Shown one piece after another: positions 45,301 through 57,020 of a DNA stretch of 64,000 bases. The stretch is taken from NCBI RefSeq assembly GCF_030272615.1, contig NC_081405.1, positions 568,601,095 through 568,665,094 of the forward strand, in the 5' to 3' direction. Within the stretch, counting starts at the first letter, position 1; each line of letters opens with the position of its first letter. A program made the translations under genes and the position numbers. Source of the DNA: Cryptomeria japonica (taxonomy: Eukaryota; Streptophyta; Pinopsida; Cupressales; Cupressaceae). The notes beneath the pieces were generated by a model. It was not told the origin of the DNA. It saw only the letters and a list, made by a program, of their open reading frames with translations, and did no database searches.

Positions 45301-46548
45301 GTCTTTACAGCTCACAAGGATTACAAAGTTTATCAAATGGATATTAAATGTGCATTTTTGAATGGAGATCTTGAAGAAGAAGACTATATTGAACAACCTG
45401 ATGGATTTTCTTTGACAGATAACAATGATATGGTTTGCAGATTAAGAAAAGCTCTGTATGGACTAAAACAAGCTCCAAGAGTCTGGTATGCAAGATTGGA
45501 TAAGTATCTTTTAAAAATTGGTTTTACTAAAGGAAATGCAGATAGCAATTTATATTACAAAGTAACTAATGATGACATCTTGATTATGGAAGTATTTGTT
45601 GATGATATAATCTTTGAAGGAGAAGATGGATTATGCAAAGAATTTTCTCTTAAAATGCAACATGAATTTGAAATGTCTATGATTGGAGAAATAAAATTCT
45701 TTTTAGGATTGCAGATTTTATAGACTGATAGAGGCATATTTTTGAGTCAATCTAAGTACTTGAAAGAGCTACTCAAAAAAATTGGGATGGAGAACTCTAA
45801 ACCGGTAAGCACACCTATGACTACAAATGACAAATTATCTCAAAGGGATGAATCTACACCTGTTAATCCAACTAGATACAAATCTATGATAGGAGATTTA
45901 CTGTATTTGACACAAACCAGACCTGATATTATGAATGCAGTATGTATAGTTTCTAGATTTCACAGTAATCCCAAGGAAAATCATTAATGAGCAGTAAAAA
46001 GGATTTTCTGATACTTACAAGGCACAACAAATCTTGGATTATGGTATCCTAAAGATGAAAATTTTGATCTATATGCATACACAGATGCAAATTGGGCAGG
46101 AGATGTGGATGATAGAAAAATCACCACTGGAGGAGCATTCTTTCTTGGAAAGAGATTAGTTTCTTGGTTAAGTAAGAAATAGAGTTGTACATCTTTATCA
46201 ACAGTAGAATCAGAATATGTTGCAGCAACAACAAACTGTACACAGGTACTTTGGCTTAAGCAAATGTTGAAAGACATAAAGGTAAAATGCAAGGAACCTA
46301 TTACTATATATTGTGATAACACTGCAGCAATTGATATATCTTAGAATCCAATATTACATTCTAAAACAAAACATGTTTCTATGAAACTGAATTTTCTAAG
46401 GGAAAAAGTTGAAGAAAAGGAAATAAAACTAGTTTATGTGAATACTAAAGAACAGCTTGTAGATATTTTTACAAAACCTTTGTCTAAGGAAACTTTTGAG
46501 TATCTCAGAGATCAGCTCGGAGTCTTACCTCCACCGGTAGAGAGTTAG
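42394..46548 (+). pseudogene. gag-pol: Copia Gag-Pol polyprotein, copy 1, full length with five nonsense codons
   Basis: One frame of 1384 codons runs from ATG 42394 to TAG 46546-46548 without a shift. Order: gag capsid (residues 1-230), zinc knuckle [14 protein letters not shown] (about 275-288), protease IDSGCSHH (about 375), integrase zinc domain (H..H..C..C, about 500-540), integrase core (DLCGP, IDDYSR; Glu in NGVVERKN), RT with FVDD near 45600, and RNase H ending in STVESEYVAA. Internal stops are at 43078, 45721, 45985, 46180 and 46342. The second catalytic Asp of integrase is Gly (44272-44274): the motif reads RSGQGGEF where RSDNGGEF is usual. Length and order fit a complete copia element, but this copy cannot make active enzyme. 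Confidence 0.9.
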
Positions 46549-46891
46549 AAAGTTGATGATTGTCATCAACCGATAGAATTAAATGGACAAATCTTTTATT
46601 TCGGTATTTGATGAGGAAGCTACTTCTCAGGGGGAGTAGTTGGTATATTGAATTGGTTGGTATTTTGTATGAACTTGAGCTTTTGTGACTTTTGCATTTG
46701 ATGTCAAAGGGGGAGAGATATATGGAAAAACACTAGGGAGAGATAAAACATTGAGGAGAGATTGGTATGAGAGTTTGGAATAAACACTTATTACTCCCAG
46801 GGGGAGAATTGGTTTTTGTACTTGGCATTTCTGTTTCGGCACTTTGATGGTTTTTCCATCTTGTGTTGCCATCAATGAAAAAAGGGGAGAT
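46549..46891 (+). other. 3' untranslated part of copia copy 1, with repeated purine tracts
   Basis: Between the pol stop and LTR 2. Several G-rich purine runs (AGGGGGAGTAG near 46628, AAAGGGGGAGAG near 46707, CAGGGGGAGAA near 46798) precede the real polypurine tract at 46877-46891. Copy 2 has the same at 52123-52465. Confidence 0.6.
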
Positions 46892-47951
46892 TGTTGGTAT
46901 TTTGGTATGGTTTTGTCATTGATGTCAACACCTACTAAATTCACCTACTTTGGAGATCCAACAACATTCACCGGCAATCAGTAAACTGTTCAAAACAGTC
47001 ACTGGTATATGGTTTACTGGCAGGATATAATGTTCACCGGTACCTGCATTGACGTGGAAGACACTTGGTAATGTCGAAGACATCATGTGGACACTTTACT
47101 TTGAAGTAATAATCATTGGCATATTCTTATTTGCATATTTGCTTTTACTGGCAAATAAGTCCAGGTTATCTAGGGTTACACCGGCAAGTTTATCTTTTCC
47201 AGATCAGCATGGCACGCTATGGAGATGATTTATTATTGTTGTAAATGCATTAAGCCGACATGTTCAATCGGTTATTGCATTGGATATTGTATTATTTGTA
47301 AAATATTTTTATTGTAATATCTTGTAGAGCCGACCTACTAAAATTGGTCTTAGGGTATGGTATAAATGTAAGATCTTATTTGTAAAATCAAGTGTGGAAT
47401 GCAAAAAAGATTTAAGGAAGGGTATATGCGAGATCAAGTAGAGATATACATGAAGACATCATTTGAAGGTGAAGTTAGGTTTTTGTAAAAGCATATTAGC
47501 ATTACACCGGTACTGAATCCAGCATATGAAGATGCTATTTTGTGCAGTACATTCTCATTGGATTTAATCATCCAACTATAGTCAGTGTGACTCCCATTTG
47601 TGTTTGAGCAGTGAGCTCTAGGCTGTTGGCCTTTCTGCATGTGCAGACCCCTCTTTGTACACTTACTATCTGCAGTAGTATCATCTGATTGTGGGTAAGG
47701 TTTCCCACCATGGTTTTTCCCCTTACAGGGTTTCCACATACAAATATTTGTGTCATGTGTTGTGGCTGACTTTATGTTTATGTTTCATGCATTAATTCTT
47801 ACCGGTATAAAATTTTTCTGTTAACACTGTTTACCGACATACTTAACTGTCTTACCGGTACTAAGCATTAAGTTGGTTAATAAGATTTTGGTTTGAATTT
47901 ATTAGACAACTGATTCACCCCCCCCCCTCTCAGTTATCCCCAGGACCTACA
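46892..47951 (+). repeat. Copia LTR 2 (shared middle LTR)
   Basis: 1060 bp, preceded by the polypurine tract GAAAAAAGGGGAGAT (about 46877-46891) and followed by a PBS at 47954-47965, so it serves as 3' LTR of copy 1 and 5' LTR of copy 2. TATAAAT is at 47361-47367. Confidence 0.93.
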
Positions 47952-47953
47952 AT

Positions 47954-47965
47954 TGGTATCAGAGC
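47954..47965 (+). promoter_or_regulatory. Primer-binding site of copia copy 2, initiator tRNA-Met type
   Basis: TGGTATCAGAGC two bases after LTR 2, intact. Confidence 0.92.
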
Positions 47966-48008
47966 TTAGTCCTCTTTTTGTAGAAGTTTAACAACTTGAG
48001 GAGATCCA

Positions 48009-51000
48009 ATGTCCACTAATTATTTTAGAAAGGATAGTCCTAAACTTGATGGAACCCACTATGGAATATGGAAAATCAGAATGGAGACACATCTGAATTG
48101 CATTGGTAAAGACATCTGGGAAGTTACAAAGAATGGTTATACTGCTGCTGTAGCTGGTCAAACTGCTCCTATAACTTTAGCTAAAGATGAAGAAAATGAT
48201 TGCAAAGCAAGAGAAACACTTTTGAGCGCATTATCAGATCAACAAATCATGGGGTTATCAGATAGATCTACTGCAAAAGCTATTTGGGATCATTTGGGAA
48301 CACTATATGAAGGGGATTCCACAGTCAAAATTGCAAAACTTGAAAGCTTCCGAGTTAGGTATGAACATCTGAAAATGGAAGAAGATGAAAGGATTTCTGC
48401 TTTTATGGAAAGAGTAAATGAAATTGCTTTAGGTATCAAATGTTGTGGAGGAACCTTGAGTGAAGATGAGATTGTTTCAAAAATCTTAAGAGGTTTGCCA
48501 CCGGCATATAAAATGAAGGTTACTGCTATTAATGAGTTGAGAACAATGCCTAATACATCGGTAACTAGGGATACCTTGATTGGAAAACTTTCAGCTTTTG
48601 AAATTGAGGAATTTGGTCCTGTTGCTACTATAAAAACTAATTTGGCCTTCAAAGCATCAACATCATCTACTCCATCTTTTGATAAATCAAACTGGAGAGC
48701 CTTTTATGCAAGAGAACTTGAAGAAACTAGGAAGGAGAATGAAGAGCTTGAAGAGCTTGAAGCACTATTTGTAAGAAAAATGCCAAAAGGTCCTATTGGA
48801 AGTAAGTATGAAGGTAAAGCACCCTTTAAATGTTTCAACTGCAATAAGATTAGTCATATGGCTTTAAGATGCGCTGATAGATAAGCTAGACTAAGAGAAG
48901 AAGCTAGAAGGACATGCAAACCCAATCCTGAATATTAGAGATAGAGATTTAAGAAAAACAAAGATAAATCTTGTTACATTGCTGATGAAGGTGTAACTGA
49001 TGATTCTGATGAGGATCCAACAGACAACGGATGGATCTTTGTTGCTATAACAGAAGATCAACCGGTACCTATTGCTCAACCGATAGAACAAGCCCTAGCA
49101 GCTAAAGTGGAATCAAAGGATGAATGGATTATTGACTCAGGATGCTCACATCACATGACTGGAGACAAAGGTAAATTCGTGAACTTTCAATAATATAATG
49201 GAGGTTTAGTAAGATTTGGAGATGACAAAGCCTATTCAATCAAAGGTAAGGGTTCAATATCTCTTGATGGTAAACATAACACTGACAATGTTTACTATGT
49301 TGAAGGATTAAAACATAATCTTTTAAGTGTTGGTCAATTAGTTGAGAAAGGTTTTCAGTTACAATTTAAAAATGGAAAATGCAAAATCAGGAATAGAACT
49401 GGTTTGGAAATTGCAACCGGTAATCAGACTAGAAGAAATATCTTTCATTTGAATAACAGTGAAAAGTCATGCTTAATTGCTCATATAGATGAAAGTTGGC
49501 TATGGCATAAAAGACTATGTCATGTAAATTTTTTATTGCATGGTAAAAATCAGTACTTCTAAGGCAGTTAGAGATCTACCTAAAATTATAAAACCTCATA
49601 ATACAATTTGCAAGGAATGTCAATTTGGAAAACAAGTTAGAGCTAGTTTCAAAAGTATTCCAGAAAAATCCAATAATGCTCTTGATTTAATTCACACTGA
49701 TTTATGTGGTCCGGCAAGAACTAAAAGCTTACAAGGTGATAGATATTTGATGCTAATTATTGATGATTATTCTAGAATGTGTTGGGTTACTTTTCTCAGG
49801 GAAAAATCAGAAGCACTTGGGAAGTTCAAACTATTCAAAGCAATGGTTGAAAATGAAACCAGTAAGAAAATTAAATGTTTAAGATCAGGTCAAGGAGGAG
49901 AATTCACATCTAGAGATTTTAATACATTCTGTGAAGTAAATGGAATCAAAAGACAACTATCAGCACCTCGGACACCACAACAGAATGGAGTTGTTGAAAG
50001 GAAAAACATAACTATTTTGGATGCAACAAGAAGTATGTTATCAGAAGGAAATCTACCACATGTGTACTTGAGAGAGGCAGTAAGCACTTCTGTCTATACA
50101 TTCAACAAAGTTCACATCAAAGGTGAAACTGGTAAGACCCCTCATGAACTATGGTTTGGTAATACTCCTACTCTTAAGTATTTCAGAATTTTTGGAAGTA
50201 AATGTTATATTAGAAGAGATGAGTATATTGGCAAGTTTGATCCTCAAAGTGATGAAGGAATATTTCTTGGTTATTCATCTAAGAGTAAACCTTATAGATG
50301 TTTTAATAAAAGATTACAAAAAATTGTTGAGAGTACAAACGTAAAGATTGATGAACAACTCAGAGGAACTTCAAGGTATATAGACTCTGAACTGGTAACA
50401 TAAATGATGACAAATGAACAAATAGTAAATCCACCGGTACAAAATGATGATCCAGTTACTCCAGTATCATCAGAGGATTCCACAGTAATTGTAGAACAAC
50501 AACAGACTAAGACACCCCAGTATGTAAGACTGAATCATTCTGAAGATCAGATAATTGGAAGCAAATTTAAAGGATTCATGACAAGAGGAAGATTGGCAAA
50601 TGAAGAGGTATGTCTTATTTCTCAAATTGAACCATTATCTATCAATGAGGCATGTGAAGATAAATTTTGGATTAAAGCTATGGAATAAGAATTAGGACAA
50701 ATTGAGAAAAATAATACTTGGACATTATTATTTAGAAACAAACTCAATGAAGATGGTAAGGTTGTCAGGAATAAAGCAAGACTAGTGTGTAAGGGATATT
50801 CTAAGAAAGAAGGAGTTGATTACAATGAAACCTTTGCACCTGTAGCCAGAATTGAGGTAGTTAGATTATTCTTGGTCTTTGCAGCTCACAAGGATTACAA
50901 AGTTTATCAAATGGATATTAAATGTGCATTTTTGAATGGAGATCTTGAAGAAGAAGTCTATATTGAACAACCTGATGGATTTTCTTTGATAGATAACAAT

Positions 51001-52122
51001 GATATGGTTTGCAGATTAAGAAAAGCTCTGTATGGACTAAAACAAGCTCCAAGAGCCTAGTATGCAAGATTGGATAAGTATCTTTTAAAAATTGGTTTTA
51101 CTAAAGGAAATGCAGATAGCAATTTATATTACAAAGTAACTAATGATGACATCTTGATTATGGAAGTATTTGTTGATGATATAATCTTTGGAGGAGAAGA
51201 TGGATTATGCAAAGAATTTTCTCTAAAAATGCAACATGAATTTGAAATGTCTATGATTGGAGAAATAAAATTCTTTTTAGGATTGCAGATTTTACAGACT
51301 GATAAAGGCATATTTTTGAGTCAATCTAAGTACTTGAAAGAGCTACTCAGGAAATTTGGGATGGAGAACTCTAAACTGGTAAGCGCACCTATGACTACAA
51401 ATGACAAATTATCTCAAAGGGATGAATCTACACCTGTTAATCCAACTAGATACAAATCTATGATAGGAGGTTTACTGTATTTGACACAAACCAGACCTGA
51501 TATTATGAATGCAGTATGTATAGTTTCTAGATTTTAGAGTAATCCCAGGGAAAATCATGAATCAGCAGTAAAAAGGATTTTCTGGTACTTACAAGGCACA
51601 ACAAATCTTGGATTATGGTATCCTAAAGATGAAAATTTTGATCTATATGCATACACAGATGCAAATTGGGCAGGAGATGTGGATGATAGAAAAAGCACCA
51701 CTGGAGGAGCATTCTTTCTTAGAAAGAGATTAGTTTCTTGGTTAAGTAAGAAATAGAGTTGTACATCTTTATCAACAGTAGAATCAGAATATGTTGCAGT
51801 AGCAACAAACTGTACACAGGTACTTTGGCTTAAGCAAATGTTGAAAGACATAAAGGTAAAATGCAAGGAACCTATTACTATATATTGTGATAACACTACA
51901 GCAATTGATATATCTAAGAATCCAGTATTACATTCTAAAACAAAACATGTTTCTATGAAACTGAATTTTCTAAGGGAAAAAGTTGAAGAAAAGGAAATAA
52001 AACTGGTTTATGTGAATACTAAAGAATAGCTTGTAGATATTTTTACAAAACCTTTGCCTAAGGAAACTTTTGAGTATGTTAGAGATCAGCTCGGAGTCTT
52101 ACCTCCATCGGTAGAGACTTAG
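48009..52122 (+). pseudogene. gag-pol: Copia Gag-Pol polyprotein, copy 2, more heavily damaged
   Basis: Aligned with copy 1 throughout. Open stretches are 48009-48884 (gag to zinc knuckle), 49540-50403 (integrase), 50404-50688, 50785-51060 (start of RT), 51070-51537 (RT with FVDD) and 51838-52029 (RNase H). Damage includes stops at 48882, near 48936, near 49191, 50401, 50686, 51058, 51535, 51754 and 52027, one extra T in a T-run near 49530 that shifts the frame, and a 42-bp in-frame deletion near 50728 that removes the G-T-K-W-V-F motif at the start of RT. The zinc knuckle has Ser for Gly (KISHMALRC). The integrase Gly-for-Asp change and the RNase H stop are shared with copy 1. Confidence 0.9.
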
Positions 52123-52465
52123 ACAGTTGATGATTGTCATCAACCGACATAATTAAATGGACAAATCTTTTATTCCGGCATTTGATGAGGAAGCTATTTC
52201 TCAGGGGGAGTAGTTGGTATATTGAATTGGTTGGTATTTTGTATGAACTTGACCTTTTGTGTCTTTGGCATTTGATGTCAAAGGGGGAGAGGTATATGGA
52301 AAAACACTAGGGAGAGATAAAACATTCAGGAGAGATTGGTATGAGAGTTTGGTATAAACACATATTACTCCTAGGGGGAGAATTGGTTTTTGTACTTGGC
52401 ATTTCTATTTTGGCACTTTGATTGTTTTTTCATCTTGTGTTGCCATCAATGCCAAAGGGGGAGAT

Positions 52466-53527
52466 TGTTTGTATTTTGGTATGGTTTTGTCATTGATGTC
52501 AACACCTACTAAATTCACGTACTTTGGAGATCCAACAACATTCACCGGCAATCAGTAAACTATTCAAAACAGTCACCGGTATATGGTTAACTGACAGGAT
52601 ATAATGTTCACTGGTACCTGCATTGACATGTAAGACACTTGGTAATGTTGAAGACATCATGTGGACACTTTATTTTGAAGTAATAATCATTGGCATATTC
52701 TTATTTGCATATTTGCTTTTACTAGCAAATAGGTCCAGGTTATCTAGGGTTACACCGACAGGTTTATCTTTTCCAGATCAGCATGGCACGCTATGGAGAT
52801 GATTTATTATTGTTGTAAATGCATTAAGCCGACATGTTCAATCGGTTATTGCATCGGATATTGTATTATTTGTAAAATGTTTTTATTGTAATATCTTGTA
52901 GAGCCGACCTACTAAAATTGGTCTTAGGGTATGGTATAAATGTAAGATCTTATTTGTAAGATCAAGTGTGGAATGCGAAAAAGATTTAAGGAAGGGTATA
53001 TGTGAGATCAAGCAGAGATATACATGAAGACATCATTTGAAGGTGAAGTTAGGTTTTTGTAAAAGCATATCAGCATTACACTGGTACTGAATCCAGCATA
53101 TGAAGATGCTATTTTGTGCAATACATTCTCATTGGATTTAATCATCCAATTGTAGTCAGTGTGACTCCCATTTGTGTTTGAGCAGTGAGCTCTAGGCTGT
53201 TGGCCTTTCTGCATGTGCAGACCCCTCTTTGTACACTTACTATCTGCAGTAGTATCATCTGATTGTGGGTAAGGTTTCCCACCATGGTTTTTCCCCTTAC
53301 AGGGTTTCCAAGTACAAATATTTGTGTCATGTGTTGTGGATGACTTTATGTTTATGTTTCATGCATTAATTCTTACCGGTATAGCAATTTTCTATTAACA
53401 CTGTTTACTGGCATACTTAACTATCTTACCGATACTAAGCATTAAGTTGGTTAATAAGATTTTGGTTTGAATTTATTAGACAACTGATTCACCCCCCCCC
53501 CCCTCTCAATTGTCCCCGGGACCTACA
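52466..53527 (+). repeat. Copia LTR 3
   Basis: 1062 bp, starting TGTTTGTATT after the polypurine tract CCAAAGGGGGAGAT. It has TATAAAT at 52935-52941 and ends at 53527, directly before ATACA. Confidence 0.93.
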
Positions 53528-56500
53528 ATACAGTGTACCTCTCTACTACTATAAATTATACCAATTCACGATGGCCTAAATATGTCCATAGAAGTGACTT
53601 CAATGAGGAGTAAAATGATATGGTCACCATGTTGGCACAGGGGAAGGTTTTAAAGGATTCTCATTACTTTCAAAACTGGATGTTCTATTATATGAATATA
53701 ATCAGAAAAGGAGCTGCTAAGATTCATTGGGGTGAGCAGATCAGTGATGCACTCCATGCTCAGTTAAAGGAGGTCAAAGTCACATTGAAATTTTATATGA
53801 CCTCTTATCTAGTATATGCAGCTACTTCTATGGAGCAATATCCAGGTTTATCTACCAAAGGTTACAAGAGGTTAGTACCTGTCTAGGATTACTATGATCA
53901 ACTGACAATCAAAAATCAAGGGAGCCATTTTAGAAGAGTCAATGATGATTTCTTTGCTGTGTGGGAGTGCATGTTTGATAAAAGGCTGCAGAAGAAAATA
54001 TTATTAGAGGCCGCATATAACAGGGTTCTCATTTTGGATGCATTTTTCTTTGGTTTCCAACATTGACTTACATCCAGATAGGATGTTTCTCAAGTGAACC
54101 TTTCATTTTACATAGGTATCCTTTTGACAAGATCATCCTCATGGAGTTATGTCGGCAACTAATCTATGTGCACGAGAAGCAATCACAAGCACATAAGACT
54201 GGATTGAAGTTCCCAGAATCTATTGGTAGGTACTCAGTTTTAACTAACCCCAAGGCCAAGAACATGGAGGAAGAGATGCAATGGAACACTATGAGAAGGT
54301 TCAAAGCATGAAATAATTTTGATTTTTGTGGCATGAAGAATAAGCTCAAAAGAAACTACACCCATCTTTTTAGGTTTGAGGATGTATGGGCAGATTACCC
54401 AGATGAAGAAGACATAAGAAGAATGGATTTCAGTCATCTTACCCTAGAGCAGATTGAAAATTTGGATTTGGCAAAAATTCCAATGATCATGGAGGACATT
54501 GATGACATAATAGACCCAATCTATTATGAAAAGAAGATTGCAGATTCTCTACTTCCACCAATGCAATGGTCAAAAAAGGAGAGTAAGTCTATGACTCAAA
54601 GAATCTCCCTCATTTTGGAAAATACCAATGCATCGATGTTAAAAAAGAATCTTAGAATGAAATAGCTTCCTGCTAGTTCTGGAGATGATGATAATAGTGA
54701 TGGCCCGGTTGGTAAGACAACTACTACTGAAACAAGAACTAAGGGAAGAGAAGCTCCACAAGCAGCATCATTGGCCCCTGTAATGCAATCTAAGGGGAAA
54801 CAACCCAAAATCAAGTTCACAATTAAAGGGTCCAAAAAAGGTGAATCGTCTTCAGCAGTGTAGGAGACAATCACAAAGGAACCAGAACAACAACCTGCTA
54901 GAGAGACTGAGAAATAAAAGGAGTTGAAAGATGGTGAAATTCCTCATCAAGAGGAAGAATAGGATGAAGAGCTACGACATCATGGCAAAATTAATGTCCC
55001 TACCAGCTCATAGGTGCCAACCCATCCAGAATTTGTTATTCATTCTATTGAAACTAACTCTGATCAAGAGGATGAGGGATTTGATGATGAGGAGTTATAT
55101 TTGGACATGTCACAGTCAAAAGCTGCTCAACAATTTTTCACATTATCGAATTTTTCTAGTTTGGATGATATTCCTTCAACCACCATTGAATCTTCAATGT
55201 TGGATTTTCCTGAAGCTATGGAGGAAGCATTTGTGGAACAATAGATGATGAATTTGCCTTATATGATGATCATAACATAAATTCCACCTCTGGTAAGTAC
55301 TGAAATTATGTCCACTGCACCTTGCACTCTCCCCTCTATGGCTGTAACTGAAGAGGTGTTAGCAGCAACAGTTGTTACTACATCAACATGCATATCACTG
55401 GATACTTCAACATTTATACCAATAACAACATCTACAAATGCTGCAAGTTCGAGTCAACTTGCTCTTGAAATATTGAGTGATACTAAAAAAGAAGCCACTA
55501 CTCCACTTGCCAATCCAGAATTACCACCTTGGATGGAGACAGTGGCACCCAAGAGGATGAAACAGGCAATTTTTCCTGATGAGTTTGATTTTGAGTAGTT
55601 GGTCCCTTCAAATCCCAAAGGAACAAACAAGCCGAAGACTCTCTCCCAAGTGTTAGTAGATCCAGCTACTAAAAGGAAATATGCTGAGGTCATGGTACCA
55701 ACATCAGATAAGAGTAAAGATAATATACATCCTGAAGACTATACCATGCAAACTATGGAGCTGGGAGTAGAGATGCATGAGAGTGTTAAGATGGATTCTC
55801 AAACGGCTTTTAACTCTTTGTTATAGAGGTTTGATCAAGAGAGGGATGAGAAGAATGAATCAAAATAGAAGTGCAAACAATTGATGAATGTTCCCAGGAA
55901 ATTGAGCCCATAGGTTCTTCAATAGACACTAAAGCTTTATAGAAAGTTGAACAGGTGGGAGCCAAGGGTCAAGTGGTGGATGAATAGATTACAAATTTGA
56001 AATCAGAAGGGTCTCATCTTCTAGGTTCAACATGTGGGTTATTGGCCGATTTTGAAGAATCCAAAGTCACATGCAAAGTATCAAGACTTCACTATCTCAA
56101 GAAATTGAAGATATTAAGAAGAGTATAACCCTTTGGATCAAATTGGAGGACTTCAGAATAGACTTCCTCATTGAAAATAAAGTGGTTCCCACAAGAGAAA
56201 AATATATCCAAATCTTGTCACTATTGTCTCACAAGAAAGTGATAATAAGATTGATCATTGTAGAGTTGGATTGAGTAAGGAAGGAAGGTGATGATGAGAT
56301 TGATCTCATTTCTGCCAGAATTGCTGACCTTCCTTGTTATCTATATGATGAAAATCAAAATCTCATTACTAGTGATGCCATCATGCAAGAGTTTCTTTCT
56401 CTAATGGATCATTGCATGGAACAAGATTTCTCTCTAAGTGAATTTGATAAGTTACTAGAGATTCAAGTCAATTTTTAGGTCCTTGCATCCATGTTGAAAG

Positions 56501-56655
56501 ATGGAAAAAAGAAATATGTGAAGGCTGAAGATGCAATTTCTTGTGTTCGTGTGATTAGAGATTCTACTCCAATGCTGGACAAAGAAAAGATAGAGGCCAT
56601 CATGACTAAGTTCGAAGAATTCCACAAATCAAATGAGGAGGAGAAAGATGAATAA
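53528..56655 (+). pseudogene. LTR-encoded reading frame, C-terminal part, 3' LTR copy
   Basis: Continues the frame begun at 40720 after the copia tandem. Open stretches at 53620-53886, 54063-54311, 54333-54665, 55308-55598, 55599-55826 and 56071-56274 match the 5' LTR copy in order and sequence, with different stops. It contains about 120 codons (about 55647-56004) missing from the 5' LTR, including the Lys-rich PKGTNKPKTLSQVL and KRKYAEVM. It ends NEEEKDE before TAA 56653-56655. That the same long frame can be read in both LTRs, with independent damage, is the main evidence that it once coded for protein. Confidence 0.6.
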
Positions 56656-56812
56656 AGTGTCCCCTTTTGACATTTTCTTTTCATGTAGTTGCATTATTAG
56701 ATGCTGCAAGTTTTCTCGCAGCTTCATAATTTATTTCTGCTGTAGTTGTAGTCAAGTGGGATAGTGCAGTTGAATTAGTCAATTGTGCCCACATTTTTCT
56801 CCAGCCTTTTCA

Positions 56813-56820
56813 TATATAAG
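56813..56820 (+). promoter_or_regulatory. TATA box of the gypsy 3' LTR
   Basis: TATATAAG followed by GAGGACC, same as at 32212-32219. Confidence 0.6.
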
Positions 56821-57020
56821 GAGGACCCTCATTTGTATATTTTTATCTTGAATTATGCTAAGAAAAACTATGGCAAATTTTTGCCTCAACTAAGACTTTG
56901 ATCTTTTGTTGTGAGAATTCAATCAAGTAAATAAAGAAAGCAATTCTATTTGATCGCAAAATTTGTTTTGTATCAAAGATTGTTTATATATGTTAATGTT
57001 CCTATGTTCATTACTGATAT

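Larger units (their letters stand above)
41278..53527 (+). mobile_element. Tandem Ty1/copia element: three LTRs and two internal regions
   Basis: Order: LTR 41278-42336, internal 42337-46891, LTR 46892-47951, internal 47952-52465, LTR 52466-53527. All LTRs start TGTT and end CCTACA. One target duplication, ATACA, flanks the whole array (41273-41277 and 53528-53532); the uninterrupted site is in the other gypsy LTR at 19051-19055. Gene order gag, protease, integrase, RT, RNase H marks copia. A single target duplication argues for growth of the tandem in place, for example by unequal crossing over between LTRs, or for insertion of an already dimeric DNA, rather than two separate insertions. Confidence 0.92.
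17141..57020 (+). mobile_element. Ty3/gypsy retrotransposon of Tat/Ogre type with very long LTRs, carrying two nested elements
   Basis: The LTRs begin TGTTGTCCTC at 17141 and 39162. Between them lie a tRNA-Arg-type primer site at 32976, gag, protease, an archaeal-type RNase H, RT, RNase H and integrase, in the gypsy order with integrase last. After removing the nested insertion, the 5' LTR is about 5.6 kb, within the range known for Ogre-like elements. The 3' LTR is interrupted at 41278 by a copia tandem and broken at 57021 by a minus-strand element, so its end lies outside the window. The two LTRs differ by many substitutions and indels (roughly a tenth of positions by eye), so the element is old. 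All enzyme genes carry stops. Confidence 0.88.
39162..57020 (+). repeat. 3' LTR of the gypsy element, interrupted at 41278-53527 and truncated at 57020
   Basis: Starts with the same TGTTGTCCTC and follows the 5' LTR through the palindrome array (39336-40570), the reading frame (from 40720, resuming at 53528, to 56655) and the TATA box at 56813, until the match to 32428 of the 5' LTR breaks off at 57020, where another LTR begins. It keeps about 360 bp of coding sequence (about 55647-56004) that the 5' LTR has lost. Confidence 0.82.

Noticed and set aside
41278-53527. Two independent copia insertions side by side
   Set aside because: Each would have its own pair of LTRs and its own target duplication; here the middle LTR is shared and only one duplication exists.
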